Part shown: positions 1 to 7,799 of the stretch, piece after piece
How the letters are laid out: each line of letters opens with the position of its first letter
Numbering within the stretch: position 1 is the first letter of the stretch
NCBI RefSeq assembly: GCF_900113575.1
Contig: NZ_FOPV01000008.1
Location: 83,113-147,112 of the forward strand
Direction: 5' to 3'
Length of the DNA stretch: 64,000 nucleotides
Origin: Nitrosospira sp. Nsp14
Lineage (GTDB): Bacteria > Pseudomonadota > Gammaproteobacteria > Burkholderiales > Nitrosomonadaceae
Notes under the pieces: model-generated
Told to the model about the DNA's origin: nothing
What the model saw: only the letters and a program-made list of their open reading frames with translations
Databases searched by the model: none
Translations under genes and position numbers: made by a program

Positions 1-189
1 GCGTAGTACAACGCAAAACACAATCTGGTCGAACAGCACCTCTGATTCACCGGAACCCACCAATTGTGCCATTCAATTTCGTTGGACGCGACCTCGACTA
101 AAAATTGAATAATGCCCATAAGTAGCCGTGCATTCCAGTCGCGGCTTGAAACAAGGACCGCGCTCCAAAGCTTCCAAAAGGACATTGCC

Positions 190-690
190 ATGATTCGAAA
201 TCCAATCGATATTTCCACCCGTATCAGCCCCAACCTCTCCGCGCTTATCGAAAGCCGTGTCAACGATCCAGACGCGGATGAACCCCCAACGCTGGGCTCG
301 GTTCGCTCCTTTGTCGCCGACCTGGTACCGCCATCCTTGAGCGAGACCGAGCACTTACACCATTTTGATATCGACGCATCGCTTCTGGATGAACTGGATG
401 CGCTGATTGAAGAATTTGGAGAAACAGCACTCGCGATTGACTTTGCCCGCAGCGACGCCAGCGAGCCGCTCTCGCGAGTAATCGAGGCGGTAATGAATGA
501 CGAGAATCGGGAATATCCGCCAACCCTTGAAACGATAAAAGAGGCAATCATTTCGGGTCTGCCTGCAAGGCTGATCGGCGATGGTGTGCTGGAGGATGAT
601 GAAGATGACGCCTTGCTGGCGGAGCTTGAAGGGCTGATCAGGCGCCACGGCGGGGACTCGCTCGCGGAAGAGTTCTTGCGTTATGAATAG
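190..690 (+). CDS. Acidic hypothetical protein with internal duplication
   Basis: I do not recognise this 166-residue protein. An in-frame ATG lies upstream at 112, but the ATG at 190 has AAAAGGA seven bases before it and is the better start. The protein is strongly acidic, has no signal peptide or membrane segment, and is probably cytoplasmic. It is built of two similar units, about residues 17-87 and 94-164. Each contains a PPTL motif (32-35 and 110-113), and 34-44 residues further on a Leu/Glu-rich helix ending in Gly (LDELDALIEEFG and LAELEGLIRRHG). It looks like an ancient tandem duplication of a helical domain of about 77 residues. The downstream neighbour is on the other strand, so it appears to be monocistronic. 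Function unknown. Confidence 0.75.
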   Translation: MIRNPIDISTRISPNLSALIESRVNDPDADEPPTLGSVRSFVADLVPPSLSETEHLHHFDIDASLLDELDALIEEFGETALAIDFARSDASEPLSRVIEAVMNDENREYPPTLETIKEAIISGLPARLIGDGVLEDDEDDALLAELEGLIRRHGGDSLAEEFLRYE

Positions 691-744
691 CCGCAAGCCC
701 GGGTCGGCTTAGCTTCCCTGCACTCAGCTAAATCCGCCCCAAAC

Positions 745-972
745 TTATCCGTTTCTCCTCATTCCCTGCCCGTGACAACTGACGAAGAAGGGAACGATTG
801 GGGTAATAATAGCTGAAACCCAGCGCCCAAATGTCATCGGTTCACCCAAAAGCAGAGGAATGCCCTGATTGATCGCGTTGAGGCATAAACCCACCACCAG
901 CGCAACGGAAAGTGCAACCAGTCGCGCGTTTCGGTCTTGAATAGAGGACTTGATCGCGTGTAAATGGCGCAT
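745..972 (-). CDS. NrtS-like small membrane protein (nitrate/nitrite transport family)
   Basis: A 75-residue protein with two predicted hydrophobic helices, ALSVALVVGLCLNAINQG and the stretch from WVSAIITP to FVSCHGQ. The arrangement (basic N-terminus, VALVVG..LN.INQG, a short polar loop with a Trp, then a second helix with PxVPFFVS) matches my memory of the NrtS family, small two-helix proteins linked to nitrate/nitrite transport in cyanobacteria. A TTG at 999 extends the frame, but the ATG at 972 has AGAAGG six bases upstream and fits the family length better. It stands alone, with no nitrate reductase or Nrt ABC genes nearby. The family assignment is from pattern only; transport of nitrite in this organism is inference. 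Confidence 0.65.
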   Translation of the reverse strand: MRHLHAIKSSIQDRNARLVALSVALVVGLCLNAINQGIPLLLGEPMTFGRWVSAIITPIVPFFVSCHGQGMRRNG

Positions 973-1279
973 CGTTGACCTTCTCCCTTCTAGTAACAAA
1001 TTCGAATATAGAATCTCGGTCAGTAGCCGTCCAGCCCGGGGCCAATTTTTTTTGCGAGCCGTTCAGCGCCTACGCACTTTCTAGCCCAAACATATCAAGC
1101 ACAGCACCCTTTCGCAGGCTTGGCGGGGACTATCGCATTTGCAATAATAGTTTTTTCTCGTGTTTATTTCCATGCATACTCTCGTTATCGCACGTTCTGC
1201 CTGCTCTGTTGCCGAGACAAAGTTCCCCTCGAGGAATAGCCGCCCTATACGGTGCCACAGAATTTGCTAACGAAACCAC
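973..1279. other. Intergenic region between divergent nrtS-like and ABC genes
   Basis: About 300 bases separating a minus-strand small membrane protein from a plus-strand ABC operon, so it should hold both promoters. It has an AT-rich stretch around 1140-1170. I could not settle on promoter hexamers or an operator. The open plus-strand frame over it has no domain signature and overlaps the ABC gene out of frame. Confidence 0.4.
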
Positions 1280-1987
1280 ATGCTCGAACTACGCAATATT
1301 GACAAAGCCTATGCAAGCGGCCGCAAGGTCTTCGCCGGTTTATCCTACGCTCTGGAAGATGGCGCGTATGTAGCCATCATGGGAGAGTCTGGCGTAGGAA
1401 AATCAACATTATTGAATCTCATTGCCGGACTCGACGCGCCGGATACAGGTGAGATAGTCGTCGACGGGGTCGCCGTATCGTCCCTGGATGATGATGCGGC
1501 CACCCGCCTGCGCCGGGAAAAACTTGGGTTCGTTTTTCAGGCTTTTCACGTCCTGCCGCATCTGACACTCAATCAGAATGTTGCCCTGCCTCTGCTGCTA
1601 AATGGGGCCCAGCCTGGGTTCGCGTCAGAGCGGGCCGAGCAAATGTTGACAGCCGTCGGGCTTCGCGGTAGGGGAGCGCATTTTCCCCGGCAACTTTCTG
1701 GCGGCGAACTGCAGCGTGTGGCCATCGGCCGTGCGTTGATACACCACCCCAAACTGATCCTGGCCGACGAGCCGACGGGCAACCTTGACCCGGATACCGC
1801 GCGGGATATACTCATGCTGATGCGTGATGAAATAAGGAGCAATGGCGCATCCGCCATCCTGGTCACCCATTCACGCGCGGCCGCCGCGACGGCGGACTAT
1901 GTGCTATTGCTGACAAAAGATGGATTGCACCCGCTCCCGGCAAATTCGGGAGATCGACCCCGAGCCGGTGATGCCGGTGGGTCATAA
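1280..1987 (+). CDS. ABC transporter ATP-binding protein (LolD/MacB-type)
   Basis: A 235-residue nucleotide-binding subunit of the family that energises FtsX-type permeases. Visible motifs are Walker [10 protein letters not shown], a Q-loop near FVFQAFHV, the ABC signature [15 protein letters not shown], Walker [13 protein letters not shown] and the switch His in VTHSRA. The TGNLD after Walker B and the overall length are typical of LolD/MacB/YbbA/DevA ATPases rather than importer ATPases. The gene overlaps the start of the FtsX-type permease downstream, so the two are translationally coupled. It is the first gene of a three-gene unit that ends with a secreted lipocalin-fold protein. It acts on the cytoplasmic face of the inner membrane; the substrate is unknown. 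Confidence 0.93.
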   Translation: MLELRNIDKAYASGRKVFAGLSYALEDGAYVAIMGESGVGKSTLLNLIAGLDAPDTGEIVVDGVAVSSLDDDAATRLRREKLGFVFQAFHVLPHLTLNQNVALPLLLNGAQPGFASERAEQMLTAVGLRGRGAHFPRQLSGGELQRVAIGRALIHHPKLILADEPTGNLDPDTARDILMLMRDEIRSNGASAILVTHSRAAAATADYVLLLTKDGLHPLPANSGDRPRAGDAGGS

Positions 1988-4535
1988 GCGGACACTGTCG
2001 CGCTGGCTGCTGTTGGGCGAGTGGCAGGCTCACAAGGTGCAGGCTGCCACGGCCATCATCTCCATTGCGCTCGGGGTCGCGCTCGGGTATGCAATTCATC
2101 TGATCAATGCGGCTGCCTTCAACGAGTTTTCCGCTGCGGCCCGGAGTCTGTCCGGCCAGTCCGATCTTCAGGTTCGGAGCGCGCAATCCACCTTTGATGA
2201 GTCGATCTATCCGCTGCTGGCCCGGCACAAAGGTGTCGAGCTCGCCAACCCCGTGCTGGAAATCGATGCCGCCCTCCCGGGAGGCGATGAAGAAAGAAAG
2301 AGGGCCCCGCTGAAAATTCTCGGCCTGGACATCTTCCGCGCTTCGGTCATGGCCCCGGACCTCATCGGCATTCCGGCTGAGGATAAGCTGTTCGATATCC
2401 TGGCGGATGACGCGATTTTCCTTTCGCCTGCGGCCATGGAATGGCTGGAGGTAAAACAGGGCGACCTTTTGCAGCTTCGCGTTGGAACTCAACCGATAAC
2501 CCTGCGGGTGGCTGGCGGCTTGGCACGAGTCCGGGCGGGACAGCGTCTCGCGGTCATGGACGTTGGCGCCGCACAATGGCGCTTCCAGCGTTTAGGCCAA
2601 TTGTCACGCATTGAACTCAAGCTGGTACGGGGAGTCGACCGCAGCGCATTCAAAACGGAACTGGGGCAGGAACTAGCGGCACGGGGCCATTTCCTCATCA
2701 GCGAAACGGCCGACCAGGAGGTCCGCGTTGCCAACATGTCGCGCGCCTACCGCGTCAACCTGAACATGTTGGCCATGGTTGCATTGTTTACCGGCGCGTT
2801 CCTGGTATTCTCGACGCAAGCGCTATCGGTTGTTCGACGGCGACATCAGTTCGCCCTATTGCGTGTGCTCGGCTTTACCCGCAGCCAACTGCTGCGGCAG
2901 ATCCTGGTGGAGGGAAGCGTGCTCGGCGCGACCGGTTCAATAGCCGGGCTCATGCTCGGGTATTTGACGGCTGCGGTGGCGCTGCACTATTTTGGAGGCG
3001 ATCTGGGAGGCGGGTTTTTTCCGGGTATAAAGCCCAGCGTCAATTTCGATACGTCGGCGGCGATGGTGTTTTTTATTCTGGGATTGGGCGTGACCTTGCT
3101 GGGAAGCGCAGTTCCGGCGTGGGAAGCGGCCAACACCCGGCCAGCTCCCGCATTAAAAGCGGGCAGCGAAGACGTCGCATTAGCAAAACTTGCCAGGCCT
3201 TGGCCCGCACTGCTCTGCCTGGCCCTGGGCGGAGTTCTTACCCGATTGCCGCCCATTTTCGACTTGCCCCTCTTTGGGTACCTCGCCGTGGCGCTCCTCT
3301 TGATCGGTGGCATCGCGCTCATGCCCCGTGTTTCTGCGCTGATTTTCTCTGCAATATCCGTTGCGGCATCCCGGCATGGTTCCGCAGCCACGCCCGTATT
3401 GGCATTGGCCCGTCTCGCCAACGCTCCCAACCAGGCTTCGGTCGCACTTGGGGGAGTCCTTGCCAGCTTTACCCTGATCGTGGCCATGGCCATCATGGTG
3501 AACAGCTTCCGGGTTTCCGTGGACGACTGGCTGAAACATGTCTTGCCAGCAGATTTGTACGTGCGGACCGCAGTGAGCGGAGACACGCGAGGCCTTACGC
3601 CGGACGAAAAAAACGGGATTGCAGCTGTCCCCGGCATTTTGCGAGCTGATTTCTTCCGCTCATCCCAGCTGATGCTCGACGCCGGCAGGCCTGCGGTCGC
3701 GCTCATTGCCCGACCCATCGATATTACCGACCCTGGCAACACGCTCCCCTTGACCAGCGACGTGGTTCCTGCAGCGCAGCTCCCGATGGAGGCGATACCC
3801 ATATGGGTATCCGAGGCAATGGTGGATCTATATGGCTTTACACCAGGCAAACGGATTACGCTGCCCATAGCAGTTCCCGCACCTGATTTCGTCGTTGCCG
3901 GCGTGTGGCGTGACTATGGGCGCCAGTTCGGCGCAATACAGATGCGGTTGAAGGATTATCAAGCGCTCTCGGGTGATCTGAAGGTAAATGATGCTGCACT
4001 TTGGCTGGAAGCCGGGATTACACCAGAGGAAGTAATCGCATCTTTGCGGCTCTTTCCGTTCGGCCAGGCACTGGAATTCGCGGAACCCGGTCAAATACGC
4101 GCGCTGAGCCTGAATATCTTTGACCGCAGTTTTGCCGTCACGTATCTGCTGGAGGCCGTCGCGATCATAATTGGGCTACTAGGTGTGGCTTCGAGTTTTT
4201 CGGCGCAAGCCCTGGCGCGTAGGAAGGAGTTTGGCGCGCTACGTCATATCGGGGTGACACAGCGCCAAATCCTAGGTATGCTGGCGGTGGAAGGCGCACT
4301 CCTGACTTCGTTGGGCATTATGCTTGGCTTCGGGCTCGGCTGGTGCATCAGCCTGATCCTTGTCTTTATCGTAAACCCGCAATCGTTCCACTGGACCATG
4401 CAGCTCGCCCTGCCATGGAAGGCTCTTATAGCTGTTGCCATTGCGCTACTACTTTCCGCCGCGCTCACCGCGGTGGCGTCGGGTCGCCATTCGGTCTCCG
4501 GCAGCGCGATTCGTGCGGTACGCGAGGACTGGTAA
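1971..4535 (+). CDS. FtsX-family ABC permease, large two-module form
   Basis: An inner-membrane permease of about 854 residues with two FtsX modules. The first TM cluster follows an N-terminal helix and a long periplasmic domain (TM near 2760-2830, with RRRHQFALLRVLGFTRSQ just after it). A middle block holds several helices, and the last module starts near 4140 with RRKEFGALRHIGVTQRQ. These charged RR..E..LLR..G.. loops are the coupling motifs of the YbbP/LolC/DevC type. The ATG at 1971 leaves a 17-base overlap with the ATPase gene; an in-frame ATG at 1920 is possible but would give a longer charged leader. Such permeases move lipoproteins, lipids or mechanical force rather than small solutes, which is a family inference. 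The stop overlaps the next start as TAATG. Confidence 0.9.
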   Translation: MPVGHKRTLSRWLLLGEWQAHKVQAATAIISIALGVALGYAIHLINAAAFNEFSAAARSLSGQSDLQVRSAQSTFDESIYPLLARHKGVELANPVLEIDAALPGGDEERKRAPLKILGLDIFRASVMAPDLIGIPAEDKLFDILADDAIFLSPAAMEWLEVKQGDLLQLRVGTQPITLRVAGGLARVRAGQRLAVMDVGAAQWRFQRLGQLSRIELKLVRGVDRSAFKTELGQELAARGHFLISETADQEVRVANMSRAYRVNLNMLAMVALFTGAFLVFSTQALSVVRRRHQFALLRVLGFTRSQLLRQILVEGSVLGATGSIAGLMLGYLTAAVALHYFGGDLGGGFFPGIKPSVNFDTSAAMVFFILGLGVTLLGSAVPAWEAANTRPAPALKAGSEDVALAKLARPWPALLCLALGGVLTRLPPIFDLPLFGYLAVALLLIGGIALMPRVSALIFSAISVAASRHGSAATPVLALARLANAPNQASVALGGVLASFTLIVAMAIMVNSFRVSVDDWLKHVLPADLYVRTAVSGDTRGLTPDEKNGIAAVPGILRADFFRSSQLMLDAGRPAVALIARPIDITDPGNTLPLTSDVVPAAQLPMEAIPIWVSEAMVDLYGFTPGKRITLPIAVPAPDFVVAGVWRDYGRQFGAIQMRLKDYQALSGDLKVNDAALWLEAGITPEEVIASLRLFPFGQALEFAEPGQIRALSLNIFDRSFAVTYLLEAVAIIIGLLGVASSFSAQALARRKEFGALRHIGVTQRQILGMLAVEGALLTSLGIMLGFGLGWCISLILVFIVNPQSFHWTMQLALPWKALIAVAIALLLSAALTAVASGRHSVSGSAIRAVREDW

Positions 4536-5701
4536 TGCCATTCTATACACACCGTCCCATGCACATTGGCTTTCTTCGCCATGCTGGTGGAACAGCAGTG
4601 ATGGGTATTCCCCTGCGGTCGAGGTTGATAGCGCTATTGCTGGGTTTGCTCGTCGCTTGTTTCGCCGCCACCCCTCCCGTTGCCGCTTCCCCTCCCACGT
4701 TCCCCCATGTACGCCAAGGCGTTCCGCTTGCCTTTCCACGCGATTACGGCGCCCATCCAGGGTTCCGTACCGAATGGTGGTATGTAACCGGCTGGCTGGA
4801 AACCCGGGATAAAAAACCGCTTGGGTTTCAGATCACTTTTTTCCGCTCTGCCACCGACCACGATCCCTCCAATCCAAGCCGTTTCGCACCGCGGCAGCTC
4901 ATCATTGCCCACGCCGCATTGTCAGACCCAGCCGCTGGCAAGCTGCTGCACGACCAAAAAAGCGCGCGCGAGGGTTTCGGCCTCGCCTACGCCAAACAGG
5001 GCGATACGGATGTCAAACTGGACGACTGGAACATTCTGCGCCAAGAGGATGGGCGTTATCAAACCAGCATAACAGCCGATAACTTCGTCGTGCGCTTTTC
5101 GCTTACTCCCACCCAGCCACCCATGCTGCAAGGCGATAATGGCTTTTCACGCAAGGGGCCGCACGCAGTGCAGGCGAGCTATTACTACAGCGAGCCGCAC
5201 CTGCGAGTGGCGGGAACCGTTTTTCATAATGGCGAGGAAAAAGCTGTGACCGGCACGGCTTGGCTCGACCACGAGTGGTCAAGCGAATATCTCGATCCCG
5301 ATGCCGACGGATGGGATTGGGTTGGCGCCAATCTCGACGATGGCTCCGCTTTAATGGCGTTTCAAATACGCGGCAAGGACGGAACCAAAGTGTGGGCCTA
5401 CGCGGGATTACGGGATGCCAACGGGCGATTCACGAAGTTCGCGCCGGAACAGGTTAATTTCGAGCCCCAGCGCACATGGCGTTCTCCGCGCACCGATGCC
5501 ACCTATCCTGTGGGCATTCGGATTCATGTTGGCTCGACTGTTTGGTCCCTCAGCCCCCTGTATGACGATCAGGAGCTCGACTCGCGGCAGACGACAGGCG
5601 CGGTCTACTGGGAGGGCGCGGTTACTATCACGCGCGACGGCAATCCAGCCGGTCGCGGCTATTTTGAAATGACAGGATATGTCAAACCACTTCGGCTCTA
5701 G
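4535..5701 (+). CDS. Secreted lipocalin-like (CrtC/AttH) protein
   Basis: A secreted protein of the carotenoid 1,2-hydratase-like family (lipocalin-fold; the AttH component of AttEFGH-type ABC systems). The family hallmark TEWWYVTGWLETR lies just after the export signal, and the second half has LDHEWSSEYL and DGWDWVGANLDDGSALMAF. The ATG at 4535 overlaps the permease stop (TAATG) with GAGG seven bases upstream. An internal ATG at 4601 would start directly at a classic signal peptide (RSRLIALLLGLLVACFAA) and is an alternative. The ABC-FtsX-AttH order argues for one export or lipid-handling system with a periplasmic or outer-membrane end component. No carotenoid genes are nearby, so a carotenoid role is unlikely. 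Confidence 0.88.
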   Translation: MPFYTHRPMHIGFLRHAGGTAVMGIPLRSRLIALLLGLLVACFAATPPVAASPPTFPHVRQGVPLAFPRDYGAHPGFRTEWWYVTGWLETRDKKPLGFQITFFRSATDHDPSNPSRFAPRQLIIAHAALSDPAAGKLLHDQKSAREGFGLAYAKQGDTDVKLDDWNILRQEDGRYQTSITADNFVVRFSLTPTQPPMLQGDNGFSRKGPHAVQASYYYSEPHLRVAGTVFHNGEEKAVTGTAWLDHEWSSEYLDPDADGWDWVGANLDDGSALMAFQIRGKDGTKVWAYAGLRDANGRFTKFAPEQVNFEPQRTWRSPRTDATYPVGIRIHVGSTVWSLSPLYDDQELDSRQTTGAVYWEGAVTITRDGNPAGRGYFEMTGYVKPLRL

Positions 5702-5717
5702 ATCGCGGCTCTAGTGA

Positions 5718-6494
5718 TCAGGTCATGTTGCGGCTTTTTTTGATCAAATCATATGCAGTCTGGATCTCCTGAGCTTGGGCGGTCGCCATCTTGATCATGT
5801 CCTCAGGAACGCCCTGACCCATCAGCTTATCGGGGTGATACTGGCTCATCAGTTTCCGGTACGCCCGCTTTATCTCGTGATCGCTGCTTTCCTTGCTCAC
5901 GCCCAACGCCTTATAAGCATCCTCCAGAGCATCGGTGGTTGTTACCTGACCGCCCGCGAAATGAGATTGATTCAAAATCATCTCGAGCAGATGCCTGAAT
6001 GCGGGCTCGTCGTACCCAAGGTGAATCGCAATGCCTCTCAACAAGCTCTCCTCGGCTGAATCGAGGCGTCCATCAGAAATCGCCATAACGACAAGGTAAA
6101 CCAGCAGCATCTGCTTCAGGCTGTGCGTATGTCCGCATACGCTCATGAATTCGTTCAGCTTGGGCGAAATATCATAATCCGGCACAGCACCCTGCTTGAA
6201 CAGCGCAATTGCAAGCCGCCGGTGTTCAGGCGTCATGCCCAGCTTTTGCATGAACGTTTCGACGTGGGTGATCTCATCCTCGGAAATACGCCCATCCGCC
6301 TTGGCGAGCTTACCCATGAGAATAAAAACGGTTTCAAGAAAAACCGTTTGGCGATGCGCGCTGGTGAGGGGATTGATTGCGCCCGGGCCGTAGGCCCTAT
6401 AGCGGTCGATAACACTTCCGACAATATAGCCGAGAAATGCGCCAAAAATACCGAAGAGATAGTAGCCCAATAAGGCTAGAATTATTTTAAACAA
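5718..6494 (-). CDS. djlA: Co-chaperone DjlA, membrane-anchored J-domain protein
   Basis: A 258-residue protein with the three-part DjlA layout. It has a Gly-rich N-terminal membrane segment (ALLGYYLFGIFGAFLGYIVG), a central helical TerB-like domain with acidic positions (KADGRISEDEITHVE near residues 64-78), and a C-terminal J domain from about residue 190 with the HPDK tetrapeptide (YRKLMSQYHPDKL). It stimulates the ATPase of DnaK at the inner membrane. It lies convergent to the lipocalin gene, 16 bases apart, and diverges from the glutathione transferase gene. All key residues are present. Confidence 0.95.
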   Translation of the reverse strand: MFKIILALLGYYLFGIFGAFLGYIVGSVIDRYRAYGPGAINPLTSAHRQTVFLETVFILMGKLAKADGRISEDEITHVETFMQKLGMTPEHRRLAIALFKQGAVPDYDISPKLNEFMSVCGHTHSLKQMLLVYLVVMAISDGRLDSAEESLLRGIAIHLGYDEPAFRHLLEMILNQSHFAGGQVTTTDALEDAYKALGVSKESSDHEIKRAYRKLMSQYHPDKLMGQGVPEDMIKMATAQAQEIQTAYDLIKKSRNMT

Positions 6495-6681
6495 GGCAAG
6501 TTCCTGAAGAAGGGATGGGAAAGCAAGGCCCCAGGTTTATGGCGCCGCCATGTAAACGGCGCAGCAAGATCATATCAGTAATTTTTTATGCTATCCCCCG
6601 CTCCCTGCGCCAGCGCGCCAGGCATCTTTTATATACGTGAACCGGAGCATCAACAAGATTGCGGGTACCAAAGGAGGAATC

Positions 6682-7413
6682 ATGATTGAATTGCATTCGA
6701 GTCCAACTCCAAACGGCCAGAAGGTGATGATCATGCTGGAAGAAATCGGGATCGAGTGGAAGCATATCGACGTCAATATCCAGCTTGGGGAACAGTTCCA
6801 GCCTGAATACCTGAAGCTCAATCCCAATAACAAAATTCCTGCGATTATCGACACGGACGGCCCGGACGGGAAATCATACGCAATGATGGAATCCGGTGCG
6901 ATACTCGTTTATCTGGCGGAGAAGACCGGAAAGTTTCTGCCCGCCGATGTGCGCAAGCGCTTCGACACGCTTCAATGGCTTTTTTTTCAGGTGTCACATA
7001 TCGGACCCATGTTCGGCCAGGCCAATCACTTCAATCGGCAGGCGAGGGACAACCAATATGCTAGGGATAGATATAACAACGAGGTGCTGCGGCTGTACCA
7101 CGTGCTGGAGAACCGCCTGGGCGAAGTGCCCTGGATCGGGTGCGATGAATACACCATCGCCGACATTGCCACCTACCCATGGTGCAAAAGCCATGCGGAG
7201 CGCGGCATTGATGAGACTGCTTTTCCGAATTTCCTGCGCTGGTCCGAGCGCATGGAGGCCCGTCCAGCGGTGCAACGCAGTAATCGGATGGCGGCAGAGA
7301 TTCGCACGCGCATGGCGAAGACTGCAGAAGGTCGAGCGTTGATCGACATCTACGATACCAAGGATAACACTGAGCGACTCACTCGGGCGACATCGCGAGA
7401 CAAACCGTGCTGA
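6682..7413 (+). CDS. Glutathione S-transferase family protein (YfcG/YghU-like)
   Basis: A 243-residue GST-fold protein. The start is fixed by a near-perfect AGGAGG six bases before the ATG at 6682. The thioredoxin-like N-domain has SSPTPNGQKV, the TPN site used by nu-class (YfcG/YghU) enzymes in place of Tyr/Ser/Cys, then NNKIPAI with the cis-Pro and the glutathione gamma-Glu binder MESGAIL. The C-terminal all-helical domain holds YTIADIATYPW. This class shows disulfide-bond reductase activity with glutathione; a specific substrate cannot be read here. It lies alone on the plus strand, divergent from djlA. Confidence 0.92.
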   Translation: MIELHSSPTPNGQKVMIMLEEIGIEWKHIDVNIQLGEQFQPEYLKLNPNNKIPAIIDTDGPDGKSYAMMESGAILVYLAEKTGKFLPADVRKRFDTLQWLFFQVSHIGPMFGQANHFNRQARDNQYARDRYNNEVLRLYHVLENRLGEVPWIGCDEYTIADIATYPWCKSHAERGIDETAFPNFLRWSERMEARPAVQRSNRMAAEIRTRMAKTAEGRALIDIYDTKDNTERLTRATSRDKPC

Positions 7414-7799
7414 GTTCTGAAGTTTTCTGAAGTTTCACGAGCCACGGCCTGTGGAAGAACTTGCGAGGTTGGCTAAAGGGGTGAAAACACGCGGAAGCGC
7501 CAGTCAAACCCGAGAATAACCCGGGGAGCGCATCCCCAAAAACACGTGCAAAAAGTTTTCCCTGAAGAGCCGTCCGAAATTCCGCGCACTTCCTCCGAAG
7601 GTCCTGGGTATTCTGTCAATACCTGTCTGCAGTTGTACGCTGCGAGTGGCCGAAGTTGAGGACGAGCGCGACAATCTGCTCGTCCCGCTCCATACCGTCG
7701 GGGAACTGGCTTTTATGACCTGGAACACACGGACGTAAAGAGCTTCTTGCGGCGCAGCCCATGAGTTAAACTTGACCAATTTCATTTTTCAATAAATTT
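7414..7799. other. Intergenic region upstream of ettA
   Basis: About 386 bases with no convincing gene. It begins with a perfect 10-base tandem duplication (TTCTGAAGTT at 7415-7424 and 7425-7434) right after the GST stop, and ends AT-rich just before ettA, where its promoter should lie. The open minus-strand frame here has no recognisable domain. Confidence 0.5.

Noticed and set aside
975..1373. 132-codon frame ahead of the ABC ATPase gene
   Set aside because: It overlaps both the ATPase start and the opposite-strand nrtS-like gene, with no recognisable motif.
6542..6562. GCGCCG/CGGCGC inverted repeat between djlA and the GST gene
   Set aside because: Short stem with a 9-base loop and no T-run; too weak to call an operator or terminator.
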